DNA from: Lachnocurva sp029100405
GTDB lineage: Bacteria; Bacillota; Clostridia; Lachnospirales; Lachnospiraceae
DNA length: 64,000 bases
Assembly: GCA_046263755.1 (NCBI GenBank)
Contig: JBJYZC010000010.1
Coordinates: forward strand, 1 to 64,000
Direction: 5' to 3'
Under the pieces are notes generated by a model that did no database searches, was not told the origin of the DNA, and saw only the letters and a list, made by a program, of their open reading frames with translations. Shown here one piece after another: positions 41,338-50,370 of this stretch. A program made the translations under genes and the position numbers. Numbering within the stretch: the first letter of the stretch is position 1; every line of letters starts with the position of its first letter.

Positions 41338-42998
41338 GAAATATAGACCAGAGCACAAAAGGCCCAAGAGGTCTCGACCGTAAAACCAGTAGACAGAAGA
41401 ACCGGAGATCACATCATGCTTTTCATCGCCTTCTGGCTCTCTTTCTGACAATGCTTCTTACTTTCTCCGCCTTATTTTTCCCGTCCTCCAGGGCAGAAGC
41501 CAAAGAGGAAAAGAAAAAGACAGATTCCCAAAAGACCATCACGCTCAGAGTCTGCAACTGGGAAGAGTATATGGACGAAGGCGACTGGGATGAATCCGAG
41601 GCCATCGATCTCCCTTCCGGCAAGATTATCGGAAAAAAGTCCATGATCCGGGATTTCGAGGACTGGTATGAGAAGAATTACGGCGTCAAGGTCAAAGTGG
41701 AATATTCGACCTTCGGCACCAACGAAGATCTCTATAATATGCTGACCCTTGGGGACAGCTATGATCTGATCTGCCCTTCGGAATATATGTTCATGAAACT
41801 GATCAGCGAGAATAAGCTGGTTCCTCTGTCCAAGAACTTCTTCGACCGGGAGAATCCTTTGAATTATTATACCAATGGCGTATCGCCCTATATTTCGAAG
41901 ATCTTCCAAAGTCATAAGATCAAGGGTCAGTCCTGGTCCAGCTATGCGGCCGGTTTCATGTGGGGCATCACCGGTATTGTCTATAATCCGAATATGGTAA
42001 CGGAGAAGGAGGCCTCCACCTGGTCCGTCCTCTTGAATCCCAAGTTTAAGAACCGGGTGACCATCAAGGATAGTGTCCGGGAATGCTATTTCGCAGCGGT
42101 GGGAGCCCTGGAACATCAGAAACTTCTGGATCCGGACTTTACCGGCGCTTCCGATTATAAAGAGAAGCTGGAAGATGTCATGAATGACACCTCGCCTTCC
42201 ATGATAAAAAGGGTGCAGGACTGGCTTCAGACCATGAAGGACAATGTCTATTCCTTTGAAGTGGATGCCGGAAAAGCGGATATGATTACAGGTAAGGTTG
42301 CAGCCAATTATCAATGGTCCGGCGATGCGGTCTATACCATGGACCAGGCCGATGAGGATGATTTCCGGCTGGATTTTGCGGTCCCTGAGGAAAGCACCAA
42401 TATCTATTTCGATGGCTGGTGCATGCTGAAAAGCGGTATCGGTCATGACCGTGACAAGCAGCAGGCGGCAGAAGCTTTTATCAACTTCGTCTCCCGACCG
42501 GACAATGCGATCCGGAATATGTACTATATCGGTTATACTTCCTGTATCTCGGGCGGCTCCGATCCCCGGATCCTGGAGTATCTGAAGTGGAAATATGGAC
42601 CGAAGGCAGAAGAGAAGCCTGCAGATAACAGCGAGACGGCGGAGGATCCGGCAAAAGACAGCGAAGATCCGCTGACGTCTTATGACCTGTCCTATTTCTT
42701 TACCGGCGACGAGACGAAGGAGGATCCTTCTTATGTCCTTACGGTTCCAAAAGAATCGGTAAAGAGGCAGCTGGGCGCTCAGTATCCGAGCAAAGAAGTG
42801 ATCAGACGGTCGTCAATCATGCGTTATTTCAATCCAAAGCAGAGTAAGGACATTAATAAAATGTGGGTCAATGTCCGCTGCTATAACATTCTTCATATGC
42901 CGATCTGGGGCTGGGCTCTTCTGATCCTGTCACTGGTGGCCGCTGCTGTCCTGGTGGTTCGGAAATTTCATGGTGCGCCTCATGCCGGCAAGCAATAA
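41334..42998 (+). CDS. potD: Spermidine/putrescine-binding protein PotD, membrane-anchored form
   Basis: The substrate receptor of the polyamine importer, 554 residues, clearly longer than a normal PotD of about 350. A basic N-terminus and hydrophobic segment (about 33-50) followed by SRAEA look like a signal peptide, without an obvious lipobox Cys. The PotD fold starts at TLRVCNWEEYMDEGD and includes GIVYNPNMV and the ligand-site-like WSGDAVYTMDQ. A charged insert (about 425-470) and a C-terminal hydrophobic helix (about 524-542, WGWALLILSLVAAAVLVV) follow. The receptor seems to be tethered by the C-terminus rather than by a lipid. The ATG overlaps the potC stop. Confidence 0.88.
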   Translation: MRNIDQSTKGPRGLDRKTSRQKNRRSHHAFHRLLALFLTMLLTFSALFFPSSRAEAKEEKKKTDSQKTITLRVCNWEEYMDEGDWDESEAIDLPSGKIIGKKSMIRDFEDWYEKNYGVKVKVEYSTFGTNEDLYNMLTLGDSYDLICPSEYMFMKLISENKLVPLSKNFFDRENPLNYYTNGVSPYISKIFQSHKIKGQSWSSYAAGFMWGITGIVYNPNMVTEKEASTWSVLLNPKFKNRVTIKDSVRECYFAAVGALEHQKLLDPDFTGASDYKEKLEDVMNDTSPSMIKRVQDWLQTMKDNVYSFEVDAGKADMITGKVAANYQWSGDAVYTMDQADEDDFRLDFAVPEESTNIYFDGWCMLKSGIGHDRDKQQAAEAFINFVSRPDNAIRNMYYIGYTSCISGGSDPRILEYLKWKYGPKAEEKPADNSETAEDPAKDSEDPLTSYDLSYFFTGDETKEDPSYVLTVPKESVKRQLGAQYPSKEVIRRSSIMRYFNPKQSKDINKMWVNVRCYNILHMPIWGWALLILSLVAAAVLVVRKFHGAPHAGKQ

Positions 42999-43235
42999 GG
43001 CCAGCCGAAAAGACAGATAGGAAAGAAGGGGGATGGCAAGGGTACAGATCCAAGATTTTGTGAAACTTTAACAAATATTTAACAAAGAATATGTGCAGGA
43101 TTTATAAAAACAATTCGAATTCCAAAGGATATTGTACTTTTTTTCATGACTTACAAGTGTAAAATAAAGCCAGGTTTGCAGACGGAGACTGGGCCGATTC
43201 TTTCGATCTGGTCTTTTATTTTGGGAGGTGGTTAG
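42999..43235. other. Gap upstream of the ATP synthase operon
   Basis: An AT-rich gap of 237 bases. TTGTAC (43132-43137) and TAAAAT (43160-43165) resemble promoter elements, but the 22-base spacing is too long for a clean call. No terminator hairpin of note was seen after potD. Confidence 0.35.
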
Positions 43236-43928
43236 ATGGACGCCCTGGTTAAGAATCTCTTGGGCGAATTAAATGTAGAAACTGTTTTTACCATTCCGAT
43301 TTTCGGAGGGATTCCGATCAGTGAATCCATTGTGGTTACCTGGATCATGATTGCGGCAGTTCTTCTGATCTCCCTTCTTCTGACAAGGAATCTGAAGGTG
43401 GACCATCCCGGCAAGGGCCAGCTGGCTCTGGAAGGAGCCGTGCAATGGTTATGGAATTTCTTCCATGACACCATGCAGGGTCAGGGACAGGAGTATTATT
43501 ACTATCTCATGTCCGTTATGGTCTACATTGGCATCGCCAATCTGATCGGAATCATCGGCTTCAAGCCACCGACCAAGGATATCAATGTCACGGTGGCCCT
43601 TTCCCTCTTAAGCATTATTCTGATTCAGGTCAGCGGCTGGCGGAAAAAGGGTGCCAAGGGCTATTTCAAGAGTTATGCAAAGCCCATTGCAATTATTGCC
43701 CCTCTGAATGTACTGGAGCTTGGGATCAAACCCCTGTCTCTTTGCATGCGGCTTTTCGGTAACGTGCTTGGTTCCTTCGTTATCATGGAATTATTGAAGC
43801 AGGTTCTGCCTGTCTTCTTACCGGTAGTATTCAGTCTCTACTTCGATGTCTTCGATGGCCTGATACAGGCTTATGTCTTCGTTTTCCTGACAGCCCTCTT
43901 CATGTGCGAGTCCATGGAAGACAGTTGA
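43236..43928 (+). CDS. atpB: ATP synthase F0 subunit a
   Basis: The membrane stator subunit that forms the ion half-channels against the c-ring, 230 residues. Several spans are visible, and the essential arginine is Arg172 in LSLCMRLFGNVLGS. GGGAGGTGGTTAG precedes the ATG. First gene of a complete operon in the order a, c, b, delta, alpha, gamma, beta, epsilon. No atpI was seen upstream. Confidence 0.95.
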   Translation: MDALVKNLLGELNVETVFTIPIFGGIPISESIVVTWIMIAAVLLISLLLTRNLKVDHPGKGQLALEGAVQWLWNFFHDTMQGQGQEYYYYLMSVMVYIGIANLIGIIGFKPPTKDINVTVALSLLSIILIQVSGWRKKGAKGYFKSYAKPIAIIAPLNVLELGIKPLSLCMRLFGNVLGSFVIMELLKQVLPVFLPVVFSLYFDVFDGLIQAYVFVFLTALFMCESMEDS

Positions 43929-44033
43929 TGTCTGAAGAGATCGACAAGAAATCAGAAGATCAGTCGAAGAAAACAGAAGAAAACAGAAGTTTATAACAGA
44001 AGTAGTCATCAGAAAAGAAAAGGAGAGTTTATT

Positions 44034-44264
44034 ATGTCATCCACAATTTTAGTAGCAATCGGCGCAGGTATCGCAGTTCTGACCGGTATTGGTGCCGGCC
44101 TTGGCATCGGTAAGGCAACCGCAGCATCTGTTGATGCCATCGCAAGACAGCCGGAAGCAGCTCCGAAGATCCAGACCAACCTCCTCTTAGGATGTGCATT
44201 GGCCGAGGCAACCGCTATTTACGGTTTCGTTATCGCACTTCTGATTATCATGGTTCTGAAGTAA
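44034..44264 (+). CDS. atpE: ATP synthase F0 subunit c
   Basis: A 76-residue proteolipid hairpin. Helix 1 has the glycine-rich GIGAGLGIGKAT and the loop RQP (38-40). Helix 2 has the ion-binding Glu58 in LGCALAEATAIYG. The residue after the glutamate is Ala, and helix 1 has no Gln in the Na+ position, so the sequence fits a proton-driven rather than sodium-driven ring; this is inference. AAAAGGAGAGTTTATT precedes the ATG. Confidence 0.95.
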   Translation: MSSTILVAIGAGIAVLTGIGAGLGIGKATAASVDAIARQPEAAPKIQTNLLLGCALAEATAIYGFVIALLIIMVLK

Positions 44265-44358
44265 TTCTTTTAAATGATAGTTGGGCCATGATGGAGTCGG
44301 GACAGACCATACTTCATTATGATATTGGATCGAAACGAAGGATACAGGAGGAAAAGCG

Positions 44359-44820
44359 ATGCTTGATATCTCATTTCCTTCCATCCTCTTTACTATTATC
44401 AATATTCTGTTCTTCGCCTGGATCATGAAGAAATTTCTCTTCCAGCGGGTCATGAATGTGATAAATGAGAGGCAGAAGCATATTGAGGATCAGTTTGCTG
44501 AGGCAGAAGAGAAGCAGAAGTCTGCGGATCAGGCCAGAAGCGAATACGAAACGCATTTGAAGAATGCTAAGATCGAATCTCAGAAGATCATGCAGGAGAC
44601 CATGGACCGGGCAGAGGCAGAACGCCAGAAGCAGATCAAGGCTACCGAAGATGAGATTTCTGAGATGAAAAAGAAGGCTGCCAATGATCTCCTTCTCGAG
44701 CAGGAAAAGGCCAAGAAGGATCTGCAGGCCGATATCTCACGCTTAGCGGTTCAGGCAGCTCGTAAGATTCTGATGGAAGGTCAGGAAGGGCAGAAAGAAA
44801 ATGAAGGAAGCGGCAATTGA
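44359..44820 (+). CDS. atpF: ATP synthase F0 subunit b
   Basis: The peripheral-stalk subunit, 153 residues. One N-terminal membrane helix (about 8-27, FTIINILFFAWIMKKFLF) is followed by a long charged coiled coil (about 30-140). ACAGGAGGAAAAGCG precedes the ATG. It overlaps atpH by 20 bases. Confidence 0.93.
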   Translation: MLDISFPSILFTIINILFFAWIMKKFLFQRVMNVINERQKHIEDQFAEAEEKQKSADQARSEYETHLKNAKIESQKIMQETMDRAEAERQKQIKATEDEISEMKKKAANDLLLEQEKAKKDLQADISRLAVQAARKILMEGQEGQKENEGSGN

Positions 44821-45325
44821 GCAGGCCCGCGCACTCTATGCAGAGGTCCCGGATCGGCAGGAAGTCATGGAATTTCTGGATACCATGAAGCTGACGCCGG
44901 ATCTTATGAGACTTTTGGAAGAGCCTGTGATTAAAATGGCAGACAAAAGCCGGGTGATCTTACGTCTCTCGAAAGAGGCCGGATTTTCGGAGAAGATGCG
45001 GAATTTTCTCATGGAATTAACCAGGAATCACCAGATCGACCTTCTGGATGAGATTATGGAGGCTTATTCGAAGATCTGGGATTATGAGAACCATTATTTG
45101 AAGATCGAGGCCATTTTTGCCAGGGAACCTTCCGATGAGGAACTGAAGGAGGCCAGGGAATACCTGGGCAGGCGCTATCGGTCCAGTCATGTTCAGCTTT
45201 GTGTCGAAGTCGACCCTTCGATCATCGGCGGACGGATCCTTCGGACCCGGGGCAGGGAATATGACCAGAGTTACCGTGGCCGGCTGCAGCAGCTGGAAAA
45301 ATCACTGATCGAGGAGGCATACTAA
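44801..45325 (+). CDS. atpH: ATP synthase F1 subunit delta
   Basis: Links the stalk to the top of F1; 174 residues. The helical N-terminal domain (about 1-105) and the C-terminal GRRYRSSHVQLCVEVDPSIIGGRILRTRG are typical. Overlap with atpF suggests coupled translation. Confidence 0.9.
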   Translation: MKEAAIEQARALYAEVPDRQEVMEFLDTMKLTPDLMRLLEEPVIKMADKSRVILRLSKEAGFSEKMRNFLMELTRNHQIDLLDEIMEAYSKIWDYENHYLKIEAIFAREPSDEELKEAREYLGRRYRSSHVQLCVEVDPSIIGGRILRTRGREYDQSYRGRLQQLEKSLIEEAY

Positions 45326-45326
45326 C

Positions 45327-46907
45327 TTGAGCTCTATTCAGGCACAGGACATTATCTCTATTATAAGAGAAGAAATTGAAAATTTTGACTGGGATCAGAA
45401 CAGTCGGGAAGTCGGTACGGTCATCTCCGTCGGCGATGGAATCGCCACAATTTATGGGATCGATCATGCCATGTATGGTGAGATCATCCTTTTCGAGAAT
45501 GGTGAAAAGGGCATGGTCCAGGATATCCGAAGAAATGAGATCGGAGTCATCCTCTTCGGACGTGATGCCGGCATCAAGGAAGGCATGAAAGTCAGCCGGA
45601 CCGAAAAGAGAGCCGGCATTCCGGTCGGGGATGCTTTTGTCGGCCGTGTGATTAATGCTCTCGGTGAGCCGATTGACGGTAAGGGCGATATCATATCGAC
45701 CGATTACAACCCCATCGAGCGTGAAGCACCCGGCATTATCGATCGTCAGCCGGTTGACAAGCCCTTGGAAACCGGTATTCTGGCCATCGATTCCATGTTC
45801 CCGATCGGACGTGGCCAGCGTGAGCTGATCATTGGTGACCGTCAGACCGGAAAGACCAGTATCGCGGTCGATACCATCTTAAACCAAAAGGGCAAGGATA
45901 TCATCTGTATCTATGTCGCCATCGGACAGAAGGCAACGACCGTTGGAAAGGTAGAGCATACCCTCGAAGAAAACGGCGCAATGGACTATTCCATCATCCT
46001 CTCTGCAACGGCAGCAGATCCGGCATCCCTGCAGTATATCGCTCCTTATGCAGGAACAGCTCTGGGTGAGTATTTCATGGATCAGGGGAAGGATGTCCTG
46101 ATCATCTATGATGATTTAAGTAAGCATGCAGTTGCTTACCGTGAGATCTCTCTCCTTTTGGGCAGGTCTCCGGGACGTGAAGCTTACCCCGGCGATGTCT
46201 TCTATCTCCACTCCAGACTGCTGGAACGGTCATCCCATCTTTCGGATGCCTGCGGCGGAGGTTCGATGACGGCACTCCCCATCATTGAGACACAGAATGG
46301 TGATGTCTCGGCCTATATTTCAACGAACGTCATATCCATTACGGATGGTCAGATCTTCCTCGAGAGCGGACTCTTCTTCTCCGGGCAGAGACCGGCGGTC
46401 AATGTCGGACTCTCGGTATCCCGTGTCGGCGGCGCAGCACAGACGAAAGCTATGAAGAAGGCTTCGGGTTCCATCCGTGTCGATCTGGCGCAATACAGAG
46501 AGCTGGAGATCTTCACCCAGTTCGCATCGGATCTGGATCCGACGACCAAGGCAGAACTGGACCATGGTTCTTCCCTGATGGAACTCTTGAAGCAGCCCCT
46601 GTCCCATCCTATGAGTATGGCAGAAGAGGTAGTAAGTCTGGTCCTGGCCAACCATAATTTCTTCGATGCGACGCCGAAGAAATTAATCAAGACCGAGCAG
46701 GCCAATGTGCTCGATGATTTTAAGAAGCAGCACCGGGTCATCCTGGATGAACTGTCCGACAAGAAGGTCCTTTCTGAGGATCTGGAAAGAGAGATCGTGG
46801 ATGCGGCCCTGGCCTTTCGGACGGCAGCCGGTCAGATCGAGACACAGCCTAAAGAGCCTTCCGAGGATCCGAAAAACGATCTGAATTCCGATCACAAGGA
46901 GGCATAA
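45327..46907 (+). CDS. atpA: ATP synthase F1 subunit alpha
   Basis: The non-catalytic nucleotide-binding subunit, 526 residues. The P-loop is GDRQTGKT and the family signature PAVNVGLSVSRVGG is present. A polar tail of about 25 residues (PKEPSEDPKNDLNSDHKEA) is longer than in many relatives. The TTG start is supported by GAGGAGG nine bases upstream; no ATG fits. Confidence 0.95.
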   Translation: MSSIQAQDIISIIREEIENFDWDQNSREVGTVISVGDGIATIYGIDHAMYGEIILFENGEKGMVQDIRRNEIGVILFGRDAGIKEGMKVSRTEKRAGIPVGDAFVGRVINALGEPIDGKGDIISTDYNPIEREAPGIIDRQPVDKPLETGILAIDSMFPIGRGQRELIIGDRQTGKTSIAVDTILNQKGKDIICIYVAIGQKATTVGKVEHTLEENGAMDYSIILSATAADPASLQYIAPYAGTALGEYFMDQGKDVLIIYDDLSKHAVAYREISLLLGRSPGREAYPGDVFYLHSRLLERSSHLSDACGGGSMTALPIIETQNGDVSAYISTNVISITDGQIFLESGLFFSGQRPAVNVGLSVSRVGGAAQTKAMKKASGSIRVDLAQYRELEIFTQFASDLDPTTKAELDHGSSLMELLKQPLSHPMSMAEEVVSLVLANHNFFDATPKKLIKTEQANVLDDFKKQHRVILDELSDKKVLSEDLEREIVDAALAFRTAAGQIETQPKEPSEDPKNDLNSDHKEA

Positions 46908-46908
46908 G

Positions 46909-47796
46909 ATGGCGAGTCAGAAGGAAATCAAAGACCGGATGGCATCCATTCAGCAGACGCTTAAGATTACAAATGCCATGTATATGATCTCCTCCTCCAA
47001 GCTCCAGCAAGCTAAGAAGGTTTTGAAGGAGACCGAACCTTACTTCTATGCCTTGAATGATGCCATGTCCCGGATCCTCCGTCATGTGCCGGATATGGAG
47101 AGTGTCTATTTCCGGGACTATTCGGACAAGAATCCGGAAGATCTGCTTGTGGGCTATATTGTGGTCACGTCCGATAAGGGTATGGCCGGTGCCTATAACC
47201 AGAATATTTTAAAGATTGCAGAGAAGGAGCTTCAGAAGTCCCCTAAGCATAAACTCTATGTCCTGGGGGAGATTGGCCGGCATTATTTCGAATCTCACCA
47301 TATCCCGATTGACGGGGCTTTTCATTATACGATTCAGAAGCCGACCATGGGCCGGGCCAGAAGGATCGGGGAAGATCTTCTTCAGGCTTATCTGGATGGA
47401 GAGATTGATGTCTTACGGATCATCTACACGAGGATGGAAAATTCCGTGACGGAAGTGGCAGAGATGGAAGAGCTTCTTCCTTTGAAGAAGACCGACTTCG
47501 AAATGCATCTTCCGGCAGGTGTTGTGATGGAAGATATCACTTTCAAGCCTTCCCCGGAGAAGGTCATGGAGGAAATCGTTCCGGATTATCTGATCGGTTT
47601 CATCTACAGCTCCCTGGTGGAATCTTTTGCTTCGGTACAGAATGCCCGCATGATGGCCATGCAGTCTTCTTCTGATTCGGCGAAAAAGATGCTTTCCCAG
47701 CTGAGTCTGGCTTATAACCGGGCAAGACAGGCGGCTATAACGCAGGAGATTACGGAGGTTGCCGCAGGCGCGAGAGCTCAGAAAAAGGGAAACTGA
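46909..47796 (+). CDS. atpG: ATP synthase F1 subunit gamma
   Basis: The rotor shaft, 295 residues. The N-terminal helix MASQKEIKDRMASIQQTLKITNAMYMISSSKLQQA and the C-terminal SLAYNRARQAAITQEITEVAAGA are the conserved paired helices. ACAAGGAGGCATAAG precedes the ATG, and it overlaps nothing. Its stop codon is the first triplet of a 9-bp tandem repeat. Confidence 0.94.
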   Translation: MASQKEIKDRMASIQQTLKITNAMYMISSSKLQQAKKVLKETEPYFYALNDAMSRILRHVPDMESVYFRDYSDKNPEDLLVGYIVVTSDKGMAGAYNQNILKIAEKELQKSPKHKLYVLGEIGRHYFESHHIPIDGAFHYTIQKPTMGRARRIGEDLLQAYLDGEIDVLRIIYTRMENSVTEVAEMEELLPLKKTDFEMHLPAGVVMEDITFKPSPEKVMEEIVPDYLIGFIYSSLVESFASVQNARMMAMQSSSDSAKKMLSQLSLAYNRARQAAITQEITEVAAGARAQKKGN

Positions 47797-47820
47797 TTCT
47801 GTTGATTCTGTTGATTCTGT
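47794..47820 (+). repeat. 9-bp tandem repeat (3 copies) starting at the atpG stop codon
   Basis: TGATTCTGT three times from 47794. The nine-base period keeps three TGA stops in the atpG frame. A hairpin with a small bulge follows at about 47838-47869 (GGATTCGGATGAC pairing with GTCAAATCCGGATCC). Confidence 0.85.
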
Positions 47821-47911
47821 TCAAGAAGAGATGCCGGGGATTCGGATGACTTCAGTCAAATCCGGATCCAAACGTTTTTCTCCGAAGGAATGTTCAGAAA
47901 TGGAGATTCAT

Positions 47912-49312
47912 ATGAATAAAGGAAAAATCGTACAGGTCATGGGACCTGTCGTAGACGTTGAATTTGATGAATCACTGCCGCTTCCGGCGATCCGTGATGC
48001 TCTGGAAGTGGACAATAACGGGAAAAGAGTTGTCATGGAGGCAGCACAGCATATCGGCAACCACACGGTTCGCTGCATTATGCTTTCTGCTTCGGAAGGC
48101 CTTTACCGGGATATGGAAGTGACAGCAACCGGAGCTCCGATTCAGGTTCCGGTCGGTGAAAAGAATCTGGGCCGGCTCTTCAATGTGCTGGGTGAAACCA
48201 TCGATGGTGGAGACCAGATCAAAGACGAAGAGAAGTGGTCCATTCACCGGGAACCTCCTCTTTATGCAGATGAGAGTACGACTCAGGAAATGCTGGAAAC
48301 AGGAATCAAGGTCATTGACCTTCTGGCTCCCTATGCCAAGGGTGGTAAGGTCGGTCTCTTCGGCGGTGCCGGTGTCGGGAAAACCGTTCTGATCCAGGAA
48401 CTGATTCGAAATGTGGCAGAAGAGCAGCATGGCTACTCCATTTTCACCGGTGTCGGCGAGCGTTCTCGTGAGGGTAACGACCTCTGGTCGGAAATGAAGG
48501 CTTCCGGTGTTTTAGAGAAGACCGCCCTGGTTTTCGGTCAGATGAATGAGTCTCCCGGAGCCCGGATGAGGGTTGCAGAGACAGGTCTTACCATGGCAGA
48601 ATATTTCCGTGATGAGGAGCATAAGAATGTGCTTCTCTTTATCGATAATATTTTCCGTTTCACCCAGGCCGGTTCCGAGGTTTCCGCCCTCTTAGGCCGG
48701 ATGCCTTCCGCTGTCGGTTATCAGCCGACATTGGCTACGGAGATGGGTGCCCTGCAGGAGCGGATCGCGTCAACGAAAAACGGATCTATCACTTCGGTTC
48801 AGGCGGTCTATGTTCCTGCCGATGACCTGACGGATCCGGCTCCGGCTACCACATTCGCCCATCTGGATGCGACGACCGTTCTCTCCCGAAAGATCGTAGA
48901 ACAGGGTATCTATCCGGCCGTTGATCCCCTGGAGTCTTCTTCCCGGATCCTGGAGCCGGACATCGTCGGTCAGGAACATTATGAGACAGCCCGCCGGGTT
49001 CAGGAAGTTCTGCAGAAGTATAAGGAATTGCAGGATATCATCGCTATCCTCGGCATGGACGAGTTGGGAGATGAGGATAAGCTCATTGTTTATCGGGCCA
49101 GAAAGATCCAGCGTTTCCTCTCCCAGCCCTTCCATGTGGCAGAGCAGTTCACCGGCTTGAAGGGGAAATATGTACCGGTGGAAGAAACCATCCGCGGTTT
49201 CAAGGCGATCCTTGACGGAGAGATGGATGACTATCCGGAGAATGCCTTCTTCAATGTCGGAACCATCGAGGAAGTGAAGGAGAAGGCAGAGAGCCTGGAA
49301 AAGAGTAGATAA
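47912..49312 (+). CDS. atpD: ATP synthase F1 subunit beta
   Basis: The catalytic subunit, 466 residues. The P-loop is GGAGVGKT, the catalytic glutamate region is GVGERSREGNDL, and PAVDPLESSSR is present. I choose the ATG at 47912 because GGAG lies six bases upstream and MNKGKIVQVMGPVVDVEF is the family start. The frame remains open back into atpG, and an ATG at 47900 is possible. The 115-base gap after atpG is larger than elsewhere in the operon. Confidence 0.96.
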   Translation: MNKGKIVQVMGPVVDVEFDESLPLPAIRDALEVDNNGKRVVMEAAQHIGNHTVRCIMLSASEGLYRDMEVTATGAPIQVPVGEKNLGRLFNVLGETIDGGDQIKDEEKWSIHREPPLYADESTTQEMLETGIKVIDLLAPYAKGGKVGLFGGAGVGKTVLIQELIRNVAEEQHGYSIFTGVGERSREGNDLWSEMKASGVLEKTALVFGQMNESPGARMRVAETGLTMAEYFRDEEHKNVLLFIDNIFRFTQAGSEVSALLGRMPSAVGYQPTLATEMGALQERIASTKNGSITSVQAVYVPADDLTDPAPATTFAHLDATTVLSRKIVEQGIYPAVDPLESSSRILEPDIVGQEHYETARRVQEVLQKYKELQDIIAILGMDELGDEDKLIVYRARKIQRFLSQPFHVAEQFTGLKGKYVPVEETIRGFKAILDGEMDDYPENAFFNVGTIEEVKEKAESLEKSR

Positions 49313-49313
49313 A

Positions 49314-49751
49314 ATGGCAGAGAATTCATTCTATATCAAAGTCATTTCCACCGGCGGAGTCTTCTTTTCCGGCAGGGTCAAGAATGCGATCATTCCGGCT
49401 TTTGACGGTCAGAAGGGCATTCAGGCCCATCATGAGGATATGGTCATTGCCATTGACGATGGCACCATGCGGATCCAGCCGATCGGACCCGACGGGAAGG
49501 ACGCAGACTGGATCGAAGTCGTCGTCGGACGAGGCATGGCCTGGATTGCCAATAACCGAGTGCAGATCGTTGTCCAGACGGCGGAACGGCCGGAGGACAT
49601 TGACATCCGCCGGGCACAGGAAGCAAGAGACCGGGCCAGAGAACAGCTTCGTCAGAAGCAGAGCATTCAGGAATATTATCATTCCCAGGCTGCTATGTCC
49701 CGGGCAATGGCAAGACTTAAGGCTGTCAATGCCAAGAATCATGACATCTGA
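49314..49751 (+). CDS. atpC: ATP synthase F1 subunit epsilon
   Basis: The central-stalk regulatory subunit, 145 residues. The N-terminal beta-sandwich contains GGVFFSGRVKNAIIPAFDGQKGIQAHHEDM and the C-terminal helical hairpin has AQEARDRAREQLRQKQS. Starts two bases after the beta stop. End of the operon. Confidence 0.92.
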   Translation: MAENSFYIKVISTGGVFFSGRVKNAIIPAFDGQKGIQAHHEDMVIAIDDGTMRIQPIGPDGKDADWIEVVVGRGMAWIANNRVQIVVQTAERPEDIDIRRAQEARDRAREQLRQKQSIQEYYHSQAAMSRAMARLKAVNAKNHDI

Positions 49752-49794
49752 TTTCGTTTAAATGATTTCTGTATGCAATAGAAAGAAGTAATTC

Positions 49795-50307
49795 ATGAAA
49801 AAACCTCAAGTGGATCCCAGTGTTTTTATTGCCGATGGCGCTGTGGTAAAGGGCGATGTCAAGCTCTCTGAAGGCGTCAGTGTCTGGTACAATGCGACCA
49901 TTCGTGCAGACCGGGCACCGATCGTGATTGGAAAGAATTCCAATATTCAGGACAATGCGGTCCTGCATGTCGAGGGAGGTGTCGTTCCTTACGGCGTTAC
50001 CATAGGAGAGGGTGTTACCATCGGTCATAGTGCCATTGTTCACGGCTGCACCGTGGATGATAATACAACGATCGGCATGGGAGCTATCGTATTAAATGGA
50101 GCCCATGTCGGCAAAAACTGCATGATCGGAGCCGGTGCCCTGATCCCGCAGAATAAGGTGATCCCGGACAATTCCCTGGTTGTAGGGCTTCCCGGAAAGG
50201 TAGTCCGGACCCTGACCGAAGAAGAAATCGAGGCCAACCGGACCAATGCCCTGCATTATGTCGAAGAAGGCCAGGCTTATAAGAAGGATCAGGAAGCCGG
50301 AGAATGA
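49795..50307 (+). CDS. Gamma-class carbonic anhydrase-like protein (left-handed beta helix)
   Basis: A 170-residue hexapeptide-repeat protein of the YrdA/PaaY/CaiE-like gamma carbonic anhydrase group. The pattern SVWYNATIRADRAPIVIGKNSNIQDNAVLHV and GHSAIVHGCTVDDNTTIGMGAIVLNGAHVGKNCMIGAGALI is typical, with metal-ligand histidines in GHSAIVHG. The enzyme activity of such proteins is often unproven. It follows atpC by 43 bases and may be co-transcribed with the operon. Confidence 0.88.
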   Translation: MKKPQVDPSVFIADGAVVKGDVKLSEGVSVWYNATIRADRAPIVIGKNSNIQDNAVLHVEGGVVPYGVTIGEGVTIGHSAIVHGCTVDDNTTIGMGAIVLNGAHVGKNCMIGAGALIPQNKVIPDNSLVVGLPGKVVRTLTEEEIEANRTNALHYVEEGQAYKKDQEAGE

Positions 50308-50310
50308 CCG

Positions 50311-50347
50311 TAAAAAAGAAGGCGTTCATTTACGCCTTCTTTTTTAG
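50311..50347. terminator. Bidirectional terminator
   Basis: AAAAAAGAAGGCGT-TCATTT-ACGCCTTCTTTTTT; it can end the + strand anhydrase transcript and the - strand tetR transcript. Confidence 0.9.
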
Positions 50348-50370
50348 ATCCCGGGAGAGGGAGCACTCCT

